From contig NZ_JACONW010000028.1 in the NCBI RefSeq assembly GCF_014357575.1, positions 1 to 46,928 of the forward strand: a stretch of 46,928 nt of DNA, given 5' to 3'. This document shows, in pieces, positions 40,847-46,928 of the stretch. The notes under the pieces are model-generated. The model was not told the origin of the DNA. It saw only the letters and a list, made by a program, of their open reading frames with translations, and did no database searches. How positions within the stretch are numbered: the stretch's first letter is position 1; the number at the start of each line of letters is the position of its first letter. The DNA comes from Pseudomonas folii. GTDB lineage: Bacteria > Pseudomonadota > Gammaproteobacteria > Pseudomonadales > Pseudomonadaceae. The translations under genes were made by a program, and so were the position numbers.

Positions 40847-43197
40847 GGATGAGCCTCGCTTTCGGGTGCTGGCGTGGCGCGTCGACTGGCCGCCCACGGC
40901 GCGAGCATGAAGCTGAACGCCAGACCGAGGCTCACCGACAGGCCAAAATTGCTGATGGCGGGCGTGCTTGAAACCGCCAGCAAACCAAAAGACAACCAGG
41001 TGGTGACCGCGGCGAGCAAGGTACCCAGCAAACTCACGGCGGCACCACCAATCTGTTCGCGCATCAGGATTGCGTAATCAACGCTGATTGCGGTGACCAG
41101 CAGCAAGCCGAACAGGCTGAACAGTGTCAGCGGCTGGCCGAGCCAACCCAGGCTGGCAAGGCTGCATAGCGCGGCCAGCAACGGCAGGGCGACAATGCGC
41201 AGCGCACCGCCAAAGCCGAACGGCGCAATCAGCAACAGCACGATCAACACGCAGGACGCCAACTTCAATTCAGCGGCGCTGATCTGGGTCGCGGCAAAGA
41301 CAGTGTTGAGTTGACCCAGACGATCCACCAGCCGCACGCCCGGCAAGTCCTGAGCCTGTAAGCGCAGCAGGGCGGCACTGTTCAATCCCTGAAGGCTGAC
41401 CATACCGGCGACACCGTTTTTGCTCGCGCCCAGCCACAGCACACGCCAGGGTTCGCCGAGCGGTCCGGCCAGCGCCGCGTCGATATCGGTGATCGGTGAC
41501 GCTTGCAGTTGAGTCAGTTCAGCTTGCAGGGCGCTGGCGGGAACACCGAGATCAATCAGTGTTTGCCAGTGCTCCGGCAGCGCGTTCAGGGCTTTGCGCA
41601 CGGCATCCTGTTCGGAGGGCGACGCGACCAATTGATTCAACGCCAGATAGCCGTTCAACTCGTCCAGATTCACCAACTGATCGAGACGTTGCGTCAGTGC
41701 CGTCTGGCGCTCCAGCAATTCTTGCTGGTCTTTGCCTTCCACCAGAAAGAACTGGCTGGTGGGTTGGTAACCGGTAATTTTGGCAATCGCCTTGGCTTCT
41801 TCGGTCAGTTGCGGTGGCGCTGAGATCCACTGGCGGATGTCATTTCTGGTGGTCAGTTGCCAAAGACCGGCAGCGCAGAACAGCAGCAACAGCGCCAGCA
41901 GGATGGGCGTGCCGACCCGGCGCAGCAACGCTTCGCGCCAGCCCAGCAAACGTTCAGCCAGACGCAGCGGCCATTGAGCCGGTTTCAGCTCAGTGTTGTT
42001 AAGCAAGGCGGGCAGCAGGCAAACGGCGGTGAGATAAGCGCCGACTAGACCGGCAGCAGAGAACACTGCGATTTGCGTCAGCGCCGGGAAAGGTGTCCAG
42101 GCCAGCGCCAGATAGCCGATGCAGCTGGTTGCGAGGCTGAGGCTCAGGCCCGGCAAGGTCAGGCGTAAGGCAGGCCAGCTGCGCCAGGGTTTCAGGCTCC
42201 AGCTTTTGGACAGGTAATGCAGTGGGTAATCCACTGCCACGCCGATCAGGCTGGAACCCAGTACCAGGGTCATCACATGCATATGGCCGAAGAATGCGAC
42301 GCAGGCGACGGCGCCAAACAGCATTCCTACCAGCACTGGCACGAACGCCAGCAACACGCGCCAGCGGCGGAAAGCCAGCAACAGCAACAACAGGATGCCC
42401 GCTGTCGCACCGCCGCCCACCCAGGTGATTTCCCGACTGGCCTGACGTTGGCCGTCGGCCGCGTACAGCAGGCCGCTGGCTGCCAGTAATTGACCGTTGG
42501 CCTGCGCGGCCTGTTGGCGGGCTGCGCTGAGCAAGTCGGCGACGCGCAGCGGCAAGTGCATGTCGAACGCATTGCCGTTGGTGCGGGCTCGCAGCAGTAC
42601 CCAGCTTTTGCCGTCAGCATTGGCGATCAACGCACCGCTGCCGATGTCCGGTTGCACCGAGCCATGCTGCGGCATGCCGTTCTGGATGCGGCCGGTCAGA
42701 CCCAGCCAGTCATCCTGGCTTGGCACGAGACTGAAGCCGCTGAACGGGTCGAACAGGCTCTGCACACATTGTTGAATGAAGGCCTGCGGGTTGTCGATCA
42801 GTTGCGTCCGGTCCGCCTTTGGCAGCATCGCCAGTCGACCTTGCAGCAACTGGGTGCGCAGCGCAGGCAGATCGGCCTGCAGGCTCCATTGGACCTTGTC
42901 GAACAAACCGCTGGCCTGCCACTGCTCGCCCAATTGCTTCGCCAGCGCGATGGCTTGTTGTTGGTCAGCGTGGCCGACCAGCACCAGCATTTCGCGGTTC
43001 AACGGTTCTTGCATGCGCTGTTCGGCGCGCAATTCCAGAGGATCAGGGCTACTGCCGGGGACCAGCTCCATCAGGTTGGCGGACAGCGGCGCACCGTCGC
43101 GCCATTGCCAACCCGCGAGGGCCAGCACCGCCAACAGGGTGATCAGGAACAGGCGCGGCAACAGGCGTTCAATTCGCAAAATCAGCACGCTCCGCAT
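40843..43197 (-). CDS. MMPL/RND-family exporter, APE operon
   Basis: 784-aa polytopic inner-membrane transporter with two repeats: one N-terminal helix, a periplasmic domain, then a block of five helices, twice. Hydrophobic blocks around residues 250-400 and 640-770 fit the MMPL family. It is thought to move the aryl polyene lipid from the inner membrane toward the periplasmic carrier. It overlaps the LolA-like gene by 29 bp. Corresponds by order to ApeM. Confidence 0.9.
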   Translation of the reverse strand: MRSVLILRIERLLPRLFLITLLAVLALAGWQWRDGAPLSANLMELVPGSSPDPLELRAEQRMQEPLNREMLVLVGHADQQQAIALAKQLGEQWQASGLFDKVQWSLQADLPALRTQLLQGRLAMLPKADRTQLIDNPQAFIQQCVQSLFDPFSGFSLVPSQDDWLGLTGRIQNGMPQHGSVQPDIGSGALIANADGKSWVLLRARTNGNAFDMHLPLRVADLLSAARQQAAQANGQLLAASGLLYAADGQRQASREITWVGGGATAGILLLLLLAFRRWRVLLAFVPVLVGMLFGAVACVAFFGHMHVMTLVLGSSLIGVAVDYPLHYLSKSWSLKPWRSWPALRLTLPGLSLSLATSCIGYLALAWTPFPALTQIAVFSAAGLVGAYLTAVCLLPALLNNTELKPAQWPLRLAERLLGWREALLRRVGTPILLALLLLFCAAGLWQLTTRNDIRQWISAPPQLTEEAKAIAKITGYQPTSQFFLVEGKDQQELLERQTALTQRLDQLVNLDELNGYLALNQLVASPSEQDAVRKALNALPEHWQTLIDLGVPASALQAELTQLQASPITDIDAALAGPLGEPWRVLWLGASKNGVAGMVSLQGLNSAALLRLQAQDLPGVRLVDRLGQLNTVFAATQISAAELKLASCVLIVLLLIAPFGFGGALRIVALPLLAALCSLASLGWLGQPLTLFSLFGLLLVTAISVDYAILMREQIGGAAVSLLGTLLAAVTTWLSFGLLAVSSTPAISNFGLSVSLGLAFSFMLAPWAASRRATPAPESEAHP

Positions 43198-43783
43198 CGC
43201 TCAAGGCAGGCACACTCTGGCTATCGACCATCTTCAGCAACGTGCTGTCGCCCTGGGTTTCCAGCAGTTCGATGCGTTGCACCAGTTCGCCGCCGTCGAT
43301 ATTGATCTGCTTGAACACCTGTTGCAGCAACAGCGAGCGCGGGGTCAGCGTCAGTTGCCAGGATTTGGCATCGCCTTTGAGCTGCAATTCGAAGTCGCGC
43401 TCCAGGCCACTGCTGTCGCCCTGCAAAACGGCCAGGAACAGCCGGTTCTGTTCTGCCCCGGCACTCTTGTTCGGCAATAATTGCCAGCCGTTGGCGGCGT
43501 CACGACGGGCTATACCGGCCGGGCTGATGCGGTAGTCCTGTTTGAGCGGCGTGTTCAACAGCCACAACAGGCCGAACTCCTTGGCCAGTACAAAGCGGCC
43601 TTTGCTGATCAGTGGAGTTGGCAAGGCACGCAGGTGTTTTTCCTGGATGAAATTGCCGCGTACCACGACCGGTTTTGCCAGTTGATCGCTGAGTTGCTGC
43701 AGGTCAAAGGCCTGGGCCAGTGGGGACAGGCACAGCAGCGCCATAAGGCAAAACACACGACCTATGGTTGAAATGAGGTTCAT
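43169..43783 (-). CDS. LolA-like outer-membrane lipid carrier, APE operon
   Basis: Periplasmic carrier protein, 204 aa from the ATG at 43783. The signal peptide MNLISTIGRVFCLMALLC... ends at SPLAQA, and a LolA-fold domain follows (FDLQQLSDQLAKP, then VVRGNFIQEKHLRAL). The frame is open upstream to another ATG at 43903 that overlaps the thioesterase stop (ATGA) and has AGAGGG upstream. Starting there would add 40 residues encoded by a REPIN and bury the signal peptide. The 43783 ATG has no ribosome site, because REPIN sequence is directly upstream. So the start is uncertain. Corresponds by order to ApeL. Confidence 0.82.
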   Translation of the reverse strand: MNLISTIGRVFCLMALLCLSPLAQAFDLQQLSDQLAKPVVVRGNFIQEKHLRALPTPLISKGRFVLAKEFGLLWLLNTPLKQDYRISPAGIARRDAANGWQLLPNKSAGAEQNRLFLAVLQGDSSGLERDFELQLKGDAKSWQLTLTPRSLLLQQVFKQINIDGGELVQRIELLETQGDSTLLKMVDSQSVPALSDAERADFAN

Positions 43784-43871
43784 GTGGGAGCGATGCTTGC
43801 CCGCGATAAGTGCACCGCAGATATCAGGTCTACCGCGTCCAGCCTTATCGCGGGCAAGCACCGCTCCCACA
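43783..43871. repeat. REPIN inside the thioesterase-lolA junction
   Basis: 28-bp arms at 43783-43810 and 43844-43871 with one mismatch, of the GGGAGCG...GCTTGCCCGCGATAAG type. Its left edge shares bases with the probable lolA start codon. It stays open in frame with lolA. Confidence 0.9.
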
Positions 43872-43899
43872 GGGCTGAGACCTGTTTCGATACAGAGAT

Positions 43900-44325
43900 T
43901 CATGGCAACACCCTCTCAACCGCATCAGTGAAGGCTTTCGGCGAAGCCAGCTGCATTTCGCGGGTTTCGATGTGTACCGCCACTTGAATCGAGCTGGCGC
44001 GGGTCATGCGCTCGCCGGTTTCGGCGTCGGTGATCAGGTAATTAATCTTCAAGCGATTCTCCCACTCCACAAGACTGGCGCGCACGATCAGCCGCTGGCC
44101 GAACACTGCGCCACGCACGTAGCGCAGCTGGATGTCGATCACCGGCCAACCGTAACCGGATTCGAGCATGTGCGTGTAGTTGTGGCCGATGTGGTCCAGC
44201 AGCGCGCAGCGGGCGACTTCCAGATATTTGATGTAATGCCCGTGCCAGACGACGTTCATCGAATCGACGTCGAAAAAGGGCACCAGGACTTCGGTGTCCA
44301 CATCAATTACGCCTTTACTGCGCAT
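43900..44325 (-). CDS. 4-hydroxybenzoyl-CoA thioesterase-family protein, APE operon
   Basis: Hotdog-fold acyl thioesterase of 141 aa. FFDVDSMNVVWHGHY (18-32) contains the catalytic-site Asp and the conserved His-x-x-Tyr-like pattern of the 4HBT family. It would release or edit acyl-ACP intermediates of the polyene. ATG 44325 is chosen because GGAGG lies 5 nt upstream; longer frames run back into the lyase gene. It overlaps the lyase by 11 bp and the lolA-type ATG by 4 bp. Corresponds by order to ApeK. Confidence 0.88.
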   Translation of the reverse strand: MRSKGVIDVDTEVLVPFFDVDSMNVVWHGHYIKYLEVARCALLDHIGHNYTHMLESGYGWPVIDIQLRYVRGAVFGQRLIVRASLVEWENRLKINYLITDAETGERMTRASSIQVAVHIETREMQLASPKAFTDAVERVLP

Positions 44326-45862
44326 GCAACCTCCAATGGCGATCAGCAATGCGTTGCAGGCATAGACGCAGCTCGCCTTCCAGCGCACGGTCTTCGATCA
44401 CGGGCGGGAAATCAACGGCCAGTTGCTCGTGCATGGCTGCCAACGCTGGGGGGAGTGGGCGTGCATCGGCGGCTTTGCTGCGCAGCCAGACACCCTGGTT
44501 CGCAGCGATCAGCGTGGCAGCGGCCACTTGCTCGGTCAGTTCCAGTACCCGAATGGCGTCCCGGGCAGCGATGGTGCCCATGCTGACCTTGTCCTGGTTG
44601 TGGCACTCGGTCGAGCGGGAGAACACGCTGGCCGGCATGGTGTTTTTCAGGGCTTCTGCAGTCCAGGCGCTGGTGCCGATCTGCACGGCCTTGAAGCCAT
44701 GGTTGATCATCGCCCGATCCGCTGGCGCGCCAGACAGATTGCTCGGCAAGCCGTGGTTGTAACGCTCATCCACCAACAGCGCGAGCTGGCGATCCAGGAG
44801 GTCGGCAACGTTGGCGACGAGGTTTTTCAGGCTGTCCATGGCGAAGGCGATATGGCCGCCATAGAAGTGCCCGCCGTGCAGCACGCGTTCTGCCTCGGCG
44901 TCGATAATCGGGTTGTCGTTGGCGCTGTTCAGTTCGATTTCGATAAACGAACGCAGCCAGTTCAGGCTGTCAGCCAGTACGCCCAGCACATGCGGGGCGC
45001 AACGCAGCGAGTAACGATCCTGCAAACGATGCAGAGGTGCGGTCGGTGCGTCGATGGCCAGATCCTTGCGCAACCAGGCCGCGACTTGCATCTGGCCCGG
45101 ATGAGGCTTGGCCGCGAAAAGGCGCTCGTCGAAATGCTCCGGGTTGCCTTGCAACGCGACTACGTTCATCGCAGTGATGCGGGTTGCCAGTTGCAGCAGG
45201 TAATCGGCGCGGGCAAAGGCCAGGCACGCCAGACCAGTCATCACCGCTGTACCGTTCATCAAGGCCAGGGCTTCCTTGGGGCGCAACACCAAGGGTTCCC
45301 AGCCCAGCTCACGATGCACGTCGCTGGACTGACGGCGTTCGCCGCGGAACATCACTTCACGCTCGCCGGACAAAGTCGCCGCGACGTAAGACAGCGGCGT
45401 CAGATCACCGCTGGCACCCACTGAGCCTTCTTCCGGGATCAGCGGCAATACGTCCTGCTCAAGAAACGCCTGCAGGCGCTCCAGCAGTTCCACGCGAACA
45501 CCGGAAACCCCGTGGCACAGCGACTGCAAACGCGCAGCCAATACCGCGCGCGTGGCTTGGGCGTCGAGCAGTTTGCCGAGTCCACAACCGTGGAAGGTGT
45601 ACAGATGACGCGGCAAGGCTTCCACGTGTTGCAGCGGCACGGCTACCACGCAGGAATCACCGTAACCGGTGGTCACGCCATAGATCACGCCTTCCTTGTC
45701 CAGCAAAGAATCAAGGAACTGCGCGCCTTTGGCGATGCGTTGACGGTAGGCGCTGTCGCTTTGCAGAGCGGTCGGCACTTGGCGATTGGCCAGGGCCAGC
45801 ACGTCTTCGATCTGCAACGCACGCTCACCGAAGGTGACCGGCTCAGGAACTTGATTCGTCAT
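44315..45862 (-). CDS. HAL/PAL/TAL-family aromatic amino acid ammonia-lyase, APE operon
   Basis: MIO-type ammonia-lyase of 515 aa. Ala150-Ser151-Gly152 in GSVGASGDL is the self-cyclising MIO triad, and Tyr61 in YGVTTGYG is the catalytic Tyr. Gapless alignment to HutH places Phe90-His91 (LYTFHGCG) at the two selectivity positions, where HutH has Ser-His and plant PAL Phe-Leu. It probably makes a cinnamic- or coumaric-type acid from Phe or Tyr as the pigment starter, rather than urocanate. ATG 45862 has GGAAG upstream; an ATG 96 bp further upstream lies inside the acyltransferase. It overlaps the acyltransferase by 20 bp. Confidence 0.9.
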   Translation of the reverse strand: MTNQVPEPVTFGERALQIEDVLALANRQVPTALQSDSAYRQRIAKGAQFLDSLLDKEGVIYGVTTGYGDSCVVAVPLQHVEALPRHLYTFHGCGLGKLLDAQATRAVLAARLQSLCHGVSGVRVELLERLQAFLEQDVLPLIPEEGSVGASGDLTPLSYVAATLSGEREVMFRGERRQSSDVHRELGWEPLVLRPKEALALMNGTAVMTGLACLAFARADYLLQLATRITAMNVVALQGNPEHFDERLFAAKPHPGQMQVAAWLRKDLAIDAPTAPLHRLQDRYSLRCAPHVLGVLADSLNWLRSFIEIELNSANDNPIIDAEAERVLHGGHFYGGHIAFAMDSLKNLVANVADLLDRQLALLVDERYNHGLPSNLSGAPADRAMINHGFKAVQIGTSAWTAEALKNTMPASVFSRSTECHNQDKVSMGTIAARDAIRVLELTEQVAAATLIAANQGVWLRSKAADARPLPPALAAMHEQLAVDFPPVIEDRALEGELRLCLQRIADRHWRLHAQ

Positions 45863-46775
45863 CGGACTTCCAGAAAGGATAGAAATTGAACCACTGCTGC
45901 GGAGCTTGCAGGCAGTAGTGGCCGAGGCGATCGGCATAGCGCTGGGCGTGATCGGCAATCACTTGTTGCCGGTCGCTGCGTCGCCATTCGATGGCGTCGG
46001 CAAATGGCTCGAGGGTCACTTGATAACCGCTTGGGCGCTTGAGGCAGAAAATCAGATTGATCGGGCATTTCAATAATCCGGCCAGCAGCCACGGGCCCTG
46101 GGGGAACGCCGCTTTGGCGCCAAGGAAGTCGACCCTCGCGTTACGCCCGCCATGCAACGCCACGCGGTCACCGGCAATGGCCAGCCACTCACCGTCGTCC
46201 AGGCGCTGGCTCAGTTGCAGCATGACGGAAGGGTCCAGCTCGCTGACCTGAATCAGGCGCAGATTGGTCGCGCCTGCTTCGCCCAAAAGACGGTTGAAGC
46301 GTTCGGCGTGCTTGGTGTGGACCAGCACATTCATGGTGACTTTTTCGCCCAGCTCGGCGAGTGCGCGGCAGACTTCCAGATTGCCCAAGTGCGCACCCAC
46401 CAGCATTTGGCCGCGTTCGCCACGCAACTGAGTGCGCAGCAGCGCCGGGTCAACAATCTCGATTTGCTCAAGACGCAGCTTGCCGTTCCAGACGTCGAGT
46501 TTATCCAGCAGCGAATCAGCAAAGGCCATGAACTGGCCGAATACCCGTTTGTGCGTAGGCATCAGCTCTGGTCTGGCGCTCCATTCGGACAAGCGTCGTT
46601 GATATTCCCAGGCACTCCTGCGCGCCTGACGGCCGAACAGAAAGAAATACAGCACGATGCCATGCAGCACCGGGCTCAGCACCCGACGGCCCAGGTGCCG
46701 CACGCCCCAGGCGGTGAGTTTCATCAGCAGGAAACTGCCACGCTCTTCGTGTTTGGCCCAGTGCTTATCGCTCAT
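45843..46775 (-). CDS. LpxL/HtrB-type lysophospholipid acyltransferase, APE operon
   Basis: 310-aa membrane-associated acyltransferase of the lipid A lauroyltransferase family. A hydrophobic N-terminal anchor follows residue 15. The HX4E catalytic motif HLGNLE is at about 128-133. In APE pathways such enzymes are thought to attach the polyene to its lipid anchor. The ATG at 46775 (MSDKHWAKHE) is chosen because GGAGG lies 7 nt upstream; an ATG two codons earlier is only 1 nt from that site. It is the first gene of the operon visible here, directly behind a REPIN. Confidence 0.88.
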   Translation of the reverse strand: MSDKHWAKHEERGSFLLMKLTAWGVRHLGRRVLSPVLHGIVLYFFLFGRQARRSAWEYQRRLSEWSARPELMPTHKRVFGQFMAFADSLLDKLDVWNGKLRLEQIEIVDPALLRTQLRGERGQMLVGAHLGNLEVCRALAELGEKVTMNVLVHTKHAERFNRLLGEAGATNLRLIQVSELDPSVMLQLSQRLDDGEWLAIAGDRVALHGGRNARVDFLGAKAAFPQGPWLLAGLLKCPINLIFCLKRPSGYQVTLEPFADAIEWRRSDRQQVIADHAQRYADRLGHYCLQAPQQWFNFYPFWKSDDESSS

Positions 46776-46788
46776 CGCCATACCTCCC

Positions 46789-46880
46789 GGTAGGAGCGAA
46801 CTTGTTCGCGAGAGCGTCGGTACATACAACGCACAATCGGCGCCTGGCAGATGGTCCTCGCGAACAAGCTCGCTCTTATC
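46789..46880. repeat. REPIN at the 5' side of the acyltransferase
   Basis: Arms at 46789-46813 and about 46857-46880 of the GGAGCGAACTTGTTCGCGA type. The left arm directly abuts the ribosome binding site of the acyltransferase gene. Confidence 0.85.
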
Positions 46881-46916
46881 GAAAAAAATACAACTGCCTG
46901 GTTTGGAATACTGTTC

Positions 46917-46928
46917 TGTAGGAGCGCG
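46917..46928. repeat. Truncated REP at the window end
   Basis: TGTAGGAGCGCG matches the outer end of a GGAGCGCG-type REP arm and is cut by the window edge. The 36 bp between it and the previous REPIN hold nothing recognisable. Confidence 0.5.

Larger units (their letters stand above)
33144..46775 (-). other. Aryl polyene (APE) biosynthesis and export operon, partial
   Basis: Thirteen genes read leftward with overlaps of 1 to 29 bp, apart from one REPIN-expanded junction and a 31-bp gap before the last gene. From the thioesterase onward (thioesterase, LolA, MMPL, DUF3261, KS, dehydratase, ketoreductase, KS) the order matches apeK to apeR of known APE clusters. Three genes (antiporter-like, halogenase-like flavoprotein, methyltransferase) are inserted between MMPL and DUF3261. 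ACPs, ligase and chain-length factor are absent here. Confidence 0.85.

Noticed and set aside
33144..46775. Alternative reading as a fatty acid synthesis operon
   Set aside because: The ammonia-lyase, thioesterase, LolA, MMPL and DUF3261 genes together do not occur in housekeeping fatty acid loci.

Overview
The window is chromosomal DNA of a Pseudomonas of the fluorescens/syringae type, not P. aeruginosa. The left 29 kb keeps the conserved Pseudomonas gene order hslU-hslV, SPOR protein, argS, priA / rpmE, nuclease, malic enzyme, ponA / pilMNOPQ-aroK-aroB-SPOR ATPase, gltB-gltD, hemE. Coding is dense and GC-rich, starts are often TTG or GTG, and the intergenic gaps carry Pseudomonas-type REP/REPIN palindromes. 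The species group is inferred from the REP types and from the extra right-hand cluster. No tRNA, rRNA, CRISPR array, insertion sequence or prophage gene was seen.

Layout. 1-2000: hslU (cut by the window edge) and hslV on the minus strand, behind a near-consensus heat-shock (sigma-32) promoter. 2150-4568: SPOR-domain membrane protein and argS. 4833-7052: priA, divergent from rpmE. 7219-8279: rpmE, then a secreted thermonuclease-like protein whose 5' end contains the rpmE terminator. 8571-9839: malic enzyme with a clean terminator. 10004-12463: ponA (PBP1A), divergent from the type IV pilus alignment/secretin operon pilMNOPQ, which runs on into aroK, aroB and a DamX-like ATPase/SPOR protein. 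21348-27336: glutamate synthase gltB and gltD. 27337-27803: a non-coding stretch filled with degenerate REPs. 27879: hemE. 29035-31323: a divergent MFS transporter / LysR regulator pair. 31404: a chemoreceptor.

The right 13.6 kb (46775 down to 33144, minus strand) is one compact operon of 13 genes, most overlapping by 1-29 bp. It is the core and export half of an aryl polyene (APE; xanthomonadin/flexirubin-like) pigment cluster: LpxL-type acyltransferase, HAL/PAL-type aromatic ammonia-lyase, hotdog thioesterase, LolA-like carrier, MMPL/RND-type exporter, a cation-antiporter-like membrane protein, a halogenase-like flavoprotein, a methyltransferase, a DUF3261-type lipoprotein, two ketosynthases, a hotdog dehydratase, a ketoreductase and a small exported protein. 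The ACPs, aryl-activating ligase and any chain-length factor are not in the window and would be expected upstream, beyond position 46928. The probable logic is: the lyase supplies an arylacrylic starter, the ketosynthases, reductase and dehydratase build the conjugated polyene, methyltransferase and flavoprotein decorate it, and acyltransferase, LolA, lipoprotein and MMPL proteins place it in the outer membrane.

The points most worth a second look are the antiporter / flavoprotein / methyltransferase block inside the APE operon, a REPIN lying in frame at the 5' end of the LolA-like gene, the Phe-His selectivity pair of the ammonia-lyase, the hslVU heat-shock promoter, and the rpmE terminator buried in the nuclease gene.
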